DNA of 48,147 nt, from assembly GCA_029571005.1 (NCBI GenBank), contig JAKPTG010000055.1, forward strand, positions 1-48,147, given 5' to 3'. The position numbers and the translations under genes were made by a program. Under the pieces are notes generated by a model, which worked only from the letters and a program-made list of their open reading frames with translations, did no database searches and had not been told where the DNA came from. Of the stretch, positions 1 through 7,613 are shown in pieces. Source of the stretch: Candidatus Fermentibacterota bacterium (GTDB lineage: Bacteria; Fermentibacterota; Fermentibacteria; Fermentibacterales; JCC-6). Position 1 is the first letter of the stretch, and the number at the start of each line of letters is the position of its first letter.

Positions 1-1
1 G

Positions 2-793
2 GTCCTCTCGGGAGACGGATACTCGGAACTGCTCAGGGCCGGTTTCAACCGGTTGAGCATAGGCGTGCAGTCCTTCAGCCCGGAAAATCTGGGGTTCCTT
101 GGTAGAATCCACACCCCGGAACAGGCGGTTGAATCCGTGAAAGCGGCCCGGGCCGCAGGTTTCGCCAACATCTCCCTGGACCTGATCTACGGCCTGCCCG
201 GCCGGACCGAAGAACGGTGGAGGCGGGACCTCGAAAGCGCCCTGTCGCTCCGGCCCGACCACATCAGTTGCTACGAGCTGACCCTGGAACCGGGCACCCC
301 CATCGGGGAGCGGGGGAGGAAGGCCTCGGAGGGCCGGTGCGCCGGGATGTTCATGGCTGCCCATGAAATCCTTTCCCGGGAGGGATTCCGTCACTACGAG
401 GTTTCCAACTACGCCCTCCCGGGTTTCGAGTCGCTGCACAACAGCGCCTACTGGAGCAGAAGACCCTACGCGGGCGCAGGCCCGTCGGCCCACGGCTTCA
501 CCGGGGCGGTCAGATACTGGAACACCCCGGACACCGCCCGGTACATCGGTCTTTTGGAGCGGAACTCCCTGCCCCGGGAAGGGGAGGAGGAGATCACCCC
601 GGCCAAGGCCCTCCGGGAGGAGGTGATGCTGGGGCTGAGAACGTCCCGGGGGGTCAGTCTTTCCCTGCTTCCGGAAGAGGGAGTGAGAATGCTTGTGAAA
701 AGGGGTTGGCTGGAGATCATCGGAGAGAGGGCGGTCCCGACCCCGGAGGGAATGCTCTGGTCCGACTGGATGGCCCGGGAACTGACTCCCTGA
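2..793 (+). CDS. hemW: HemW-like radical SAM protein, 3' part (5' end outside window)
   Basis: This is the C-terminal part of a coproporphyrinogen III oxidase-like radical SAM protein of the HemW (heme chaperone) family. The reading frame is open from base 2, and the in-frame TTG at 53 lies inside the conserved segment NRLSIGVQSF, so it is not the start. Family landmarks seen are SIGVQSF, LDLIYGLPGR, ISCYELTLEPGTP and the NSAYWSRRPYAGAGPSAHGF block, followed by a winged-helix-like C-terminus. The CxxxCxxC iron-sulfur motif should lie upstream of the window and cannot be checked. In the family the protein binds heme and a 4Fe-4S cluster in the cytoplasm. It ends directly against the convergent next gene: the two stop codons form TGATCA with no spacer. 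HemW rather than HemN is inferred from these motifs; confidence in the family is high. Confidence 0.9.
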   Translation, partial: VLSGDGYSELLRAGFNRLSIGVQSFSPENLGFLGRIHTPEQAVESVKAARAAGFANISLDLIYGLPGRTEERWRRDLESALSLRPDHISCYELTLEPGTPIGERGRKASEGRCAGMFMAAHEILSREGFRHYEVSNYALPGFESLHNSAYWSRRPYAGAGPSAHGFTGAVRYWNTPDTARYIGLLERNSLPREGEEEITPAKALREEVMLGLRTSRGVSLSLLPEEGVRMLVKRGWLEIIGERAVPTPEGMLWSDWMARELTP

Positions 794-1444
794 TCAACCC
801 ATGCCGGATATGATCCTTTTCATCCAGTGCCCCAGTGGGGCGAACACAGCCGCAAGGATTACGCCCGCTCCTACCCCTGCGATCATCGTGTCCGCCGCCC
901 ATCCGGTCGCAAGGCCGATTATCAGGGCTAAGACGATCGAGAACACCCCGGTCAGAATGGCGAAGAGCCTCATGCATCCGCCCATGCTGAACTTCTCCCC
1001 GGCATCGGCCGGTTCGGGCGCCTTCACGAGTTCAGGCTTCAGCGCCGAGACGTATTCGGCTATCCTGAAGGGAGCCCTGTGGTTCTCGTGGAACCGGAGC
1101 ATCGCGTTGAAAATGATGTTCAGCAGTTTTTCGCCCTTGACCTTCACAAGCAGAGTGCCTGAGGCCGCCTGACCGATGGCTCCCTGAAGGTTGAGCTTGA
1201 GAAGCGTCGGTGTGGAGGCGTCGCCCCCGGCGGCGAAGACAAGCTCCAGGTCCTCGAAGGGTATCCTCCTGAGTTCCCTGGTCTTGCAGGAGACGGTGAC
1301 GAATTCCAGTACCAGTGCGGAGGGGGTAACCCCCACGAATACGTTCCTGATCCCCAGCACCCCCCATCCGCACTCGGTTACGCCCTCGCCGGCGGCCTCG
1401 GTGAGCCTTTGAAAAAGTTCCTCGGTGTTCTTCACGACAGCCAT
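794..1444 (-). CDS. Small PH-like protein with two C-terminal membrane helices, function unknown
   Basis: I do not recognise this 216-residue protein. The start at 1444 is chosen because AAAGGAGG lies a few bases upstream of the ATG; a longer open frame continues through the tRNA gene and is spurious. Residues 1 to about 130 look like a soluble alpha/beta or PH-like fold rich in beta strands, with LELVFAAGGDAST and LLVKVKGEKLLNIIF. Residues from about 155 to the end contain two hydrophobic segments (LFAILTGVFSIVLALIIGLA and a Gly/Ala-rich second one) that should be membrane helices. It is convergent with hemW with no intergenic base and divergent from the tRNA gene. A membrane-anchored cytoplasmic domain is inferred; no function is proposed. 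Confidence 0.75.
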   Translation of the reverse strand: MAVVKNTEELFQRLTEAAGEGVTECGWGVLGIRNVFVGVTPSALVLEFVTVSCKTRELRRIPFEDLELVFAAGGDASTPTLLKLNLQGAIGQAASGTLLVKVKGEKLLNIIFNAMLRFHENHRAPFRIAEYVSALKPELVKAPEPADAGEKFSMGGCMRLFAILTGVFSIVLALIIGLATGWAADTMIAGVGAGVILAAVFAPLGHWMKRIISGMG

Positions 1445-1497
1445 ATCGCCTCCTTTTCCGGGCACAATATCCCGACGTAGCTTCCGGAGCAACCCGT

Positions 1498-1526
1498 TTG
1501 ACGCCCACCGGCTCTTTTGCCATAAT
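1498..1526 (+). promoter_or_regulatory. Sigma70-type promoter of tRNA-Arg
   Basis: A -35 element TTGACG (1498-1503) and a -10 element CATAAT (1521-1526) are separated by exactly 17 bases. The tRNA begins 14 bases after the -10 element, as expected for a stable RNA promoter with a short 5' leader. Confidence 0.7.
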
Positions 1527-1540
1527 TGCACCTCTCCGGT

Positions 1541-1617
<77 letters not shown>

Positions 1618-2528
1618 CACTTCTTTGCCGGTAGTCCGGTTCATGGTTCATCACCGTTAAGGGGGCGTTCCTCGTTTTGTAGCACTGCCGTCCCGCTTCC
1701 CAGATCCATGAAGTGAGCCGGAGTGAACACCCAACCCTCACCATGGCAAATGATCCTTCTATATATTTTACTGCCAACAGAATGTGCTATTATTATCCTT
1801 TCATGATCGCCACAAATAGTAGTACTTATTTGTTGCATGGTTAAGGGCCGTCTCCGAACCTTTTCCGGAAAGACGGTTCAGATTGCTCGGGGGCACCGGC
1901 CGGAGATACGCCGCCGGCGTTTCCGGGGTGGGGGGATGGGATGCGGGCAGGCCTGAAGTTGCTTACGGACCGTCCGAATCGGGCTTTTTGCGCGTTAACG
2001 CGGATCGAAACGTCCGCTGCCGGGCGGGCCGGGTTTCCCGCCGGGAAACGGGATGACATCTCAGTGAAGAACGGAACCCCACTGCGTCCTGAAAGCTGCG
2101 GCGGAGGGGTTCAGGCCGGGGTGCTACGGTTCGCGGGATGTTCTTCTGGAAGACATTTTGCAGGTTAACGCGCCCGCGTCAACATCCGCCTGCGCAGATG
2201 CCCCCGCTTTTTCCCGTGCAAGGCCATTGGATCCGGCACCGGCAGAATCCGCCCGGGTGTGGACGGCTACGGCGGCCTGGGGAGGAAGCGGAAGGGGTGC
2301 ACAGCACGGGCGGCCCGCCGATTGCCCGGACCCCGGTGAAATGCTGTGACGACCCGTAGCGGTGCCGTTGACGGACGCAACCAGCCGGTCCGCTCATGGC
2401 TTCTGCTCTTTCGTGAGACAGACAATCATCAGGATTCAGACCACGATCTCTCGCCGGCGGCTTGAAAAGGTCAGCTCTAAAGGGGTAGCGGTCCGGGCGG
2501 GAAGTGTCGAGTATGCTTTAAGCCCGGG
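1618..2528. other. About 0.9 kb without a convincing gene, between tRNA-Arg and the RCC1 locus
   Basis: Only short open frames occur here and none has both a ribosome binding site and recognisable protein content. The segment at about 1740-1840 is markedly AT-richer than its surroundings (runs such as CTATATATTTTAC). From about 2323 to 2422 the sequence is a diverged copy of the 3' flank of the second RCC1 gene (see 4352-4446). A tRNA 3' end followed by composition change and repeats fits an old integration or recombination site, but I see no integrase and no duplicated tRNA 3' end. Confidence 0.5.
2323..2422. repeat. Dispersed flank repeat, copy 1 (3' of RCC1 gene A)
   Basis: About 95 bases here match 4352-4446 with scattered substitutions and a 3-base indel. 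Shared blocks include GGTGAAATGCTGTGAC, GACGGACGCAACCAGCCGG and TTCTGCTCTTTCGTGAGACA. A second shared block, GGGGTAGCGGTCCGGGCGGG, follows at about 2482 and 4510. Both copies lie downstream of an RCC1 gene, so they are the 3' flanks of a duplicated unit. No coding potential is apparent. Confidence 0.75.
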
Positions 2529-3350
2529 TCACTCCTCCCTCAGGCCGAGGCTGTGATAAATTCCTGCCGCTACAGCTATGAAACCACTGTTGGGCGAGGG
2601 AACATTGCATTGGCCTGCGTTGTTCCAACCCCATGCGACTATGGAGCCGTCGTTTCTCAGGCCGAGGCTGTACTTCCCTCCCGCCGCTACCGCTATGAAA
2701 CCACTGTTGGGCGAGGGAACGTCGCACTGGCCTTTGTCGTTCAATCCCCACGCGGCTATGGAGCCGTCGTTCCTCAGGCCGAGGCTGTGACCCATTCCAC
2801 CCGCGACTGCGATGAAAGCGGGGATGGCCCAGGGAGAATGGCTCTGGCCGTAGTCGTTATTCCCCCACGCGGATATGGAACCGTTGTCCCTCAGACCGAG
2901 GCTGTGACTCCATCCCGCCGCTACCGCGATGAAACCGTTGTTGGGCGAGGGAACATCGCACTGCCCCTCGATGTTCCAACCCCAGGCGGCTATGGAGCCG
3001 TCGTTCCTCAGGCCGAGGCTGTGATGCTCTCCCACCGCTACCGCGATGAAACCGGTGTTGGGCGAGGGAACATCACACTGGCCGTAGTTGTTCCTCCCCC
3101 AGGCGGATATGGAGCCGTCGTTCCTCAGGCCGAGGCTGTGCGTGACTCCCGCCGCGACGGCGATGAAACCGCTGTTGGGCGAGGGGACATCGCACTGGCC
3201 TTCGTCGTTCAATCCCCACGCGGCTATGGAGCCGTCGTTCCTCAGGCCGAGGCTGTGACCGTATCCCGCCGCTACCGCTATGAAACCACTGTTGGGCGAG
3301 GGAACGTCGCACTGCCCAGCACCATTCGAGCCCCAAGCGGATATGGTGCA
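2529..3350 (-). repeat. Tandem 120-bp RCC1 coding repeats, seven units
   Basis: Seven in-frame 120-bp units encode the RCC1 repeats of copy A. The most constant DNA segment reads, on the plus strand, GAAACCACTGTTGGGCGAGG or a close variant. The uniform period and high nucleotide similarity suggest ongoing unit homogenisation by recombination. The repeats also create long spurious open frames on the opposite strand. Confidence 0.85.
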
Positions 3351-4136
3351 GCCCCGGAGAACGGCGGTCTCCTCGTTGCTCCAGGAGGACAGGCCGGCGG
3401 CGTTGGTGGTGCGAAGGGCGTAGTAGGCGGTGGGTTGCGCGATAGTGGAATCGTTGAAGGCAAGCACGCCGGGATCGGTGAATACGCCGAGTTTCTCCGC
3501 CGAGAGGGTATCTTCGGCTATCCCGGCGACGTAGGAGCGGTAGAGGGTGTAGCTGGAAAAGTCCGCATCCGGGCACCGGGTCCATGACAGAGCGACCGTT
3601 ATCCCGCCGGCGACCGCGGTAAGAACCGAGGGGGTGGGGGCGCCGGGGGTGGTGATCTCCGCTTCGTTGCTCCAGGCGAACTCATTGGCGGTGTTTCCGG
3701 TGCGGACGGCGTAGTGGTATGTGACGCCCAGCTCCACGTCATCGTCCTCGAAAGACCTCTGGTTCGCATCGGTGAAGGTAATGAGCAGTTCAGCGTTTCC
3801 CGGGTCGGCGGCTATGCCTGGGGATGTGGACCGGTACAGGGCATAGGACTGGAAGTCGTTATCCGGGCATATCGTCCAGGTCGCGGTGACCTTGCATCCG
3901 GACTTGGCGTCGGGGCTTCCGCCCCGGGTCGGTGTATCTCCGGCGGGAAGCGCTGCTTCGGTGAGGGCTTCCAGGCGCAGGAAAGGGTTGTCTCCACCGG
4001 TGAACTCCACCGTGAGCACAGAGGGGGTGGGGCCGTTATCCGGTCCGGAGGGGCTCTTGCCGCATGCGATGAAAAGCCCCGCAGCGGAAATCAGACAGAC
4101 GGGGATCAAAAGGAACGAAATCCGTTTCAGGCTCAT
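2529..4136 (-). CDS. RCC1-repeat lipoprotein with two fibronectin-III-like domains (copy A)
   Basis: This is a predicted secreted, surface-anchored beta-propeller protein of 535 residues. The ATG at 4134-4136 follows AAGAAGGAGGGG; the open frame extends further upstream, but only through flanking repeat. Residues 1-27 form a lipoprotein signal ending AGLFIAC. Two Fn3-like domains follow at about 55-150 and 155-255, with the paired cores WTICPDNDFQSYALYRS and WTRCPDADFSSYTLYRS. Residues from about 263 to the end hold seven RCC1-like repeats of 40 residues. Their consensus is GSIAAWGxNxxGQCDVPSPN followed by SGFIAVAAGxxHSLGLRND. Unit 5 is divergent (SHSPWAIPAF). RCC1-type propellers mediate protein binding; the partner is unknown. 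The gene is monocistronic and closely related to the interrupted copy at 4589-5626. Confidence 0.85.
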   Translation of the reverse strand: MSLKRISFLLIPVCLISAAGLFIACGKSPSGPDNGPTPSVLTVEFTGGDNPFLRLEALTEAALPAGDTPTRGGSPDAKSGCKVTATWTICPDNDFQSYALYRSTSPGIAADPGNAELLITFTDANQRSFEDDDVELGVTYHYAVRTGNTANEFAWSNEAEITTPGAPTPSVLTAVAGGITVALSWTRCPDADFSSYTLYRSYVAGIAEDTLSAEKLGVFTDPGVLAFNDSTIAQPTAYYALRTTNAAGLSSWSNEETAVLRGCTISAWGSNGAGQCDVPSPNSGFIAVAAGYGHSLGLRNDGSIAAWGLNDEGQCDVPSPNSGFIAVAAGVTHSLGLRNDGSISAWGRNNYGQCDVPSPNTGFIAVAVGEHHSLGLRNDGSIAAWGWNIEGQCDVPSPNNGFIAVAAGWSHSLGLRDNGSISAWGNNDYGQSHSPWAIPAFIAVAGGMGHSLGLRNDGSIAAWGLNDKGQCDVPSPNSGFIAVAAGGKYSLGLRNDGSIVAWGWNNAGQCNVPSPNSGFIAVAAGIYHSLGLREE

Positions 4137-4262
4137 GGTTCCCCTCCTTCTTGGTTTAGCGACTATAAATATCCTCTTATGATGAATCCGGGGCAACCCC
4201 GGGAAGGCTGTGTGACACAGGGCGAACAGAGGGGCTTTCGGAGCGTGATGCGGGGATTCGGC
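4052..4262. repeat. Promoter/signal-peptide repeat, copy 1
   Basis: This 211-bp segment covers the signal peptide codons, ribosome binding site and about 125 bp upstream of RCC1 copy A. It matches 5542-5752 with only about five mismatches by eye. It includes a GC-rich inverted repeat (CCGGGG-CAA-CCCCGG, 4188-4203) that is kept in the other copy with loop TAA. The presumed promoter is the AT-rich stretch around 4160-4180, without a confident -35/-10 pair. Confidence 0.8.
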
Positions 4263-4351
4263 CCTGCGGCGTACGGGAGGGCTTCGGCTGTGGGGCGGCG
4301 AGGGAGCAATCAGGTTCAGCGGGACTGCTACTGCGACTTGATCAACTGCCG

Positions 4352-4446
4352 ATTGTCCGGACCCGGTGAAATGCTGTGACCCGTAGCGGTGCTGTTGACG
4401 GACGCAACCAGCCGGTCCGCTCAGGGCTTCTGCTCTTTCGTGAGAC
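4352..4446. repeat. Dispersed flank repeat, copy 2 (3' of RCC1 gene B)
   Basis: This is the counterpart of 2323-2422 and lies between the 3' end of RCC1 copy B and the promoter region of copy A. With the promoter repeat it marks the boundaries of a tandemly duplicated unit (flank, gene, promoter). I find no gene in the remaining bases between 4262 and 4588. Confidence 0.75.
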
Positions 4447-4535
4447 AAAAAACCCCTTGGGAATACCGATACTGATTTCCCACCACCGGATACAAAAGCC
4501 GGCTTTAAAGGGGTAGCGGTCCGGGCGGGAAGGCT

Positions 4536-4561
4536 CCCCGGGGCGGGTCGCCGCCCCGGGG
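4536..4561 (-). terminator. Strong GC hairpin downstream of RCC1 copy B
   Basis: A perfect 11-bp inverted repeat (CCCCGGGGCGG, loop GTCG, CCGCCCCGGGG) starts 28 bases after the stop of copy B on the minus strand. No T-run follows, so an intrinsic terminator is only one reading; an mRNA 3'-end stabiliser or protein-binding palindrome is also possible. Copy A has no such hairpin at the equivalent place. Confidence 0.45.
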
Positions 4562-4588
4562 TGCGGCAAGTATGCCCTCAGCGCGAGG

Positions 4589-5525
4589 TCACTCCTTCAG
4601 GCCGAGGTTGTGATGCTCTCCCGCCGCAACCGCTATGAAACCGCTGTTGGGCGAGCGGACGTCGCACTGGCCGGAGCCGTTCCCCCCCCATGCGGCTAAG
4701 GAACCATTCGACCTCAGACCGAGGTTGTGAGCTCCTCCCGCCGCAACAGCGATGAAACCGCTGTTAGGCGCGGGAACATTGCACTCGCCTGCGCCATTCC
4801 TCCCCCACGCGGCTATGGAACCGTCGTCCCTCAGGCCGACACCGTGGTAGCCTCCCGCCGAGACGGCAATGAAACCGGTGTTGGGCGCGGGAACGTCGCA
4901 CTGGCCATCACCATTCCTTCCCCACGCGGATATGGAGCCGTCGTCCCTCAGGCCGAGGCTGTAACCCTCTCCCGCCGCTACCGCTATGAAACCGCTGTTG
5001 GGCGAGGGAACGTCGCACTGGCCATCGTCGTTCGAACCCCACGCGACTATAGAGCCGTCGTTTCTCAGGCAGAGTCTGTGATTCCGTCCCGCCGCGACAG
5101 CAATGAAACCGCTGTTGGGCGAGGGAACCGTGCACTGCCGGAACCGTTCCCCCCCCCACACGGCTATGGAGCCGTCTTCCCTCAGGCCGAGGCTGTACTT
5201 CCCTCCCGCCGCGACGGCAATGAAACCGCTGTTGGGCGAGGGAACATCGCACTGGCCGTAGAGTCCATCCCCCCACGCGGCTATGGAGCCGTCTTCCCTC
5301 AGGCCGAGGCTGTGCCATGCTCCCGCCGCTACAGCGATGAAACCGCTGTTGGGCGAGGGAACATTGCACTGGCCGATGTCGTTCTTCCCCTACGCGGCTA
5401 TGGAGCCGTCGGCCCTCAGGCCGAGGCTGTGATCCCCTCCCGCCGCAACAGCGATGAAACCGCTGTTGGGCGAGGGGACGTCGCACTGGCCGGAGCCGTT
5501 ATATCCCCACGCGGCTATGGGGCCC
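4589..5525 (-). repeat. Tandem 120-bp RCC1 coding repeats, eight units
   Basis: Eight in-frame units of the RCC1 type encode copy B, with the same 120-bp period and consensus as copy A. They follow the signal peptide almost directly. The second unit contains the amber codon at 5390-5392. Confidence 0.85.
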
Positions 5526-5626
5526 TGGGAAAGGATGGATTGGCTCTTGCCGCAGGTGATGAAAAGCCCCGCAGCGGAAATCAGACAGACGGGGATCAAA
5601 AGGAACGAAATCCGTTTCAGGCTCAT
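4589..5626 (-). pseudogene. RCC1-repeat lipoprotein (copy B), interrupted by one amber codon
   Basis: Read from the ATG at 5624-5626, this frame encodes the same signal peptide as copy A (MSLKRISFLLIPVCLISAAG, lipobox LFITC). It then goes straight into eight RCC1-like repeats without the Fn3 domains of copy A. After 78 residues the codon at 5390-5392 is TAG where every other unit has the TGG of the GSIAAWG core. Beyond it the same frame continues without another stop to 4589, giving about 345 codons. A single base change therefore separates this from an intact gene. It may be a recent pseudogene, a sequencing error, or a suppressed amber; recoding is unlikely because other genes here end in TAG (for example mscS). 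The 5' region is nearly identical to copy A. Confidence 0.8.
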
Positions 5627-5752
5627 GGTTCCCCTCCTTCTTGGTTTAGCGACTATAAATATCCTCTTATGATGAATCCGGGGTAACCCCGGGAAGGCTG
5701 TGTGACGCAGGGCGAACAGAGGGGCTTTCGGAGAGTGATGCGGGGATTCGGC
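5542..5752. repeat. Promoter/signal-peptide repeat, copy 2
   Basis: This segment is the near-identical partner of 4052-4262 at an offset of 1,490 bases. It spans the first codons of RCC1 copy B, its ribosome binding site AAGAAGGAGGGG and the upstream region up to about 30 bases from the end of radC. The conserved hairpin CCGGGG-TAA-CCCCGG lies at 5678-5693. Confidence 0.8.
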
Positions 5753-5785
5753 GGTATGGGGCGTTCTCCCGTGTGACCGGGGGGT

Positions 5786-6445
5786 TCAGATCAGGCCTCT
5801 TTCCCTGAGGCTTGCCACTCCGGCGTCGGTGACGATGAAATGGTCCAGCACCCTGAATCCCAGCTCGTTTCCGAGACGGGCGAGGGACCTGGTCAGCTCC
5901 AGATCCTGGGGGCTGGCCTCCAGCCGGCCTCCGGGGTGATTGTGCACCAGGATGACTCCGGTGGCGTTGTGGGCTATGACCTTCTCCACCAGGTTTCTCG
6001 GGTGGACCGTCGCCCTGTCCACGGTGCCGAATTCCAGCTCCGCCTCCGCCAGCAGAAGGTTGTCCTGGTCCAGGAGGAAAGCGCATAACCTTTCCCGGCG
6101 CTGTTTTCCCAGGTGCGCCTTCAGATAGCTCCTCACCGTCTCCGGCCCGGTGATCCTGACCCTGCCCCTCGCGGGTTCCAGGGAAACGGCGGCGAGGGAG
6201 TAAACCAGGTTCAGCAGGACGGCCGCGGCGGGCCCGACCCCCTTCACTGTCATCAGATTGTCCGGTGACTGTCTGAGGGTGTTGTCCAGGGAGCCGAACC
6301 TGTCCAGCAGGCTCCGGGCCGTAAGCCCGGTGTCCCTTCTGGGCAGGGCGTAGGTGAGCAGCAGCTCCAGGGCCTCCTTGTCCGTGAAGCCCCGGATGCC
6401 CGCCCGGAGAAGACGGTTCCTGAGCCTTTCCCGATGACCTTCCAA
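5786..6445 (-). CDS. radC: RadC/JAB-domain protein (DUF2466 family)
   Basis: This 219-residue protein is of normal RadC length. An N-terminal helix-hairpin-helix region (GHRERLRNRLLRAG, then MTVKGVGPAAAVLL) is followed by the MPN/JAB metal-binding domain. Its metal motif is VHNHPGGRLEASPQDLELT, giving the HxHPxGxxxxSxxD signature, with the catalytic-type glutamate expected in LEFGTVDRATVHPR. Members are associated with DNA metabolism and mobile elements, but the classic repair role of RadC has been withdrawn and its function is uncertain. The start is TTG at 6445, one base after the mscS stop, so the two genes are probably co-transcribed from the mscS promoter. Confidence 0.92.
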   Translation of the reverse strand: MEGHRERLRNRLLRAGIRGFTDKEALELLLTYALPRRDTGLTARSLLDRFGSLDNTLRQSPDNLMTVKGVGPAAAVLLNLVYSLAAVSLEPARGRVRITGPETVRSYLKAHLGKQRRERLCAFLLDQDNLLLAEAELEFGTVDRATVHPRNLVEKVIAHNATGVILVHNHPGGRLEASPQDLELTRSLARLGNELGFRVLDHFIVTDAGVASLRERGLI

Positions 6446-6446
6446 G

Positions 6447-7502
6447 CTACTTTTCCAGGTGGACCGTACGGGTGGGGAATGCGAAGGCCAGGCCCTGGCC
6501 GCGTACTTCCCGCATTACCCGGAGGTTGATGTCTTCCCTGACGTTGAGCCACTCGCGGAAGTCGGTTGTGGTGATGAAGAACTTCATCTCCACGTTCAGC
6601 GAGTGGGTGCCGAACTCGGTGAAATTGACGAAAACGGCGTCATCGTGCACCATGGGGTGTTCCCCAAGAAGCCGCCTGAGCCCCTCCAGGAGTGATTCCA
6701 TCCGTTCCGGCGTACTTCCGTAGGTGATGCCGATGGTGATCTCAGCCCTCCGCATGGGCCTGCGGGAGAGGTTGTCTATGGTGGAATCCACCACTTCCTT
6801 GTTCGGTATCGAAACCAGGGTCTTGCCCATGGTGCGGATCCGGGTGGATCGGAAACCTATCTCCTCCACGGTTCCGACGGTGTCTCCTATCTGGATGAAG
6901 TCGCCCACCATGAAGGGCTTGTCCAGGAACAGCACCACAGAGCTGAAGAAGCCGCTCAAGCTGTCCTGGGCCGCCAGGGCCACCGCCAGACCTCCTATTC
7001 CCATGCCGGTGATGATCCCGCTCACCGGGTAACCCAGCATCTGAAGGAAGAAGGCCGCTCCGAGGGCCCCCACCAGTATCTTGCACAGCTTCCGCAGCAG
7101 GGGGACCATCTGATCATCCAGCCTGGATTCAGTGGCGGAGGCCTTCCGGGCCATTTCCTCCGCCACCGCGTCAATCAGGGCCCAGACGGTCCAGACGCCC
7201 CCGGCCAGCATCAGGAAAAGCAGCAGCTTCAGGGCCAGGGCGGATACCGCCGGAGGAACCCCGGCGTACTTCAGGGCGAGGTAGAACCCGCCCCAGAGAA
7301 CCATCATCCTTGCCGGCCTGGCGGCACTCCTGAGAAAGTCGGCCGTCACGGTGCGGGACCCTCCGGCGGCCCTTCGCATGAGTGCGTCAACCAGCTTCCG
7401 CAGGATCAGGGATATACCGACGAGAACCGCGAAGAGGGCGACCCTCCCCACGGGAAGGCCGGCGTAACGCAACGAGATGAGTTTTTGCAAAGCCTCCGCC
7501 AA
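6447..7502 (-). CDS. mscS: MscS-family mechanosensitive ion channel
   Basis: This 351-residue inner-membrane protein has hydrophobic segments at about 18-36, 65-85 and 90-112. After a further helix comes the MscS core: GMGIGGLAVALAAQDSLSGF is the pore-lining TM3, followed by the beta domain (KPFMVGDFIQIGDTVGTVEEIG, then STRIRTMGKTLVSIPN) and an alpha/beta cytoplasmic domain. Such channels open under membrane tension and release solutes on hypo-osmotic shock. The start is TTG at 7502 with GGGAGG five bases upstream. Its promoter overlaps that of lepB, and radC follows after one base. The length is close to that of E. coli MscS plus an extra N-terminal helix. Confidence 0.93.
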   Translation of the reverse strand: MAEALQKLISLRYAGLPVGRVALFAVLVGISLILRKLVDALMRRAAGGSRTVTADFLRSAARPARMMVLWGGFYLALKYAGVPPAVSALALKLLLFLMLAGGVWTVWALIDAVAEEMARKASATESRLDDQMVPLLRKLCKILVGALGAAFFLQMLGYPVSGIITGMGIGGLAVALAAQDSLSGFFSSVVLFLDKPFMVGDFIQIGDTVGTVEEIGFRSTRIRTMGKTLVSIPNKEVVDSTIDNLSRRPMRRAEITIGITYGSTPERMESLLEGLRRLLGEHPMVHDDAVFVNFTEFGTHSLNVEMKFFITTTDFREWLNVREDINLRVMREVRGQGLAFAFPTRTVHLEK

Positions 7503-7528
7503 GGGAACCTCCCGGGTGACCCGGTTTC

Positions 7529-7557
7529 AACATCACCAAGGGCGGCGCCTCTGTCAA
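7529..7557 (-). promoter_or_regulatory. Likely promoter of mscS-radC
   Basis: On the minus strand TTGACA (7552-7557) is followed after 17 bases by GATGTT (7529-7534). The -35 element is one half of the palindrome GTCAAC-C-GTTGAC (7553-7565) shared with the lepB promoter. The -10 element is weak. Confidence 0.45.
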
Positions 7558-7560
7558 CCG

Positions 7561-7589
7561 TTGACGGTGGAGGTTTCTCTTCTCATTAT
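7561..7589 (+). promoter_or_regulatory. Promoter of lepB
   Basis: TTGACG (7561-7566) and CATTAT (7584-7589) are separated by 17 bases and lie 24 bases before the lepB ATG, leaving room for the ribosome binding site GGAAGGAG. The -35 element overlaps the palindrome at 7553-7565, so the two divergent promoters share a potential regulator site. Confidence 0.6.
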
Positions 7590-7613
7590 GGGCGGCACTC
7601 GGGAAGGAGAGCC

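Noticed and set aside
1641-1838. 65-codon minus-strand frame in the AT-rich patch
   Set aside because: No ribosome binding site and no recognisable protein; kept only as part of the non-coding description.
2553-3587. Long plus-strand open frame (344 codons) antisense to RCC1 copy A
   Set aside because: It is the mirror of 120-bp coding repeats, with no ribosome binding site and a low-complexity Gly/Arg/Val pattern; the minus frame has signal peptide, domains and start signals.
4137-4448. N-terminal extension of RCC1 copy A by 104 codons
   Set aside because: The extension covers the promoter repeat and flank repeat; the internal ATG has a strong ribosome binding site and begins a proper lipoprotein signal.
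5390-5392. Amber recoding as a general feature of this genome
   Set aside because: Other genes here, for example mscS and the S26-like peptidase, use TAG as their normal stop, so reassignment is unlikely.
2529-5525. CRISPR-like array
   Set aside because: The units are contiguous 120-bp in-frame coding repeats without unique spacers, and no cas genes are present.
4727-5686. Long plus-strand open frame antisense to RCC1 copy B
   Set aside because: Same repeat shadow; it runs through the signal-peptide and promoter region of copy B.
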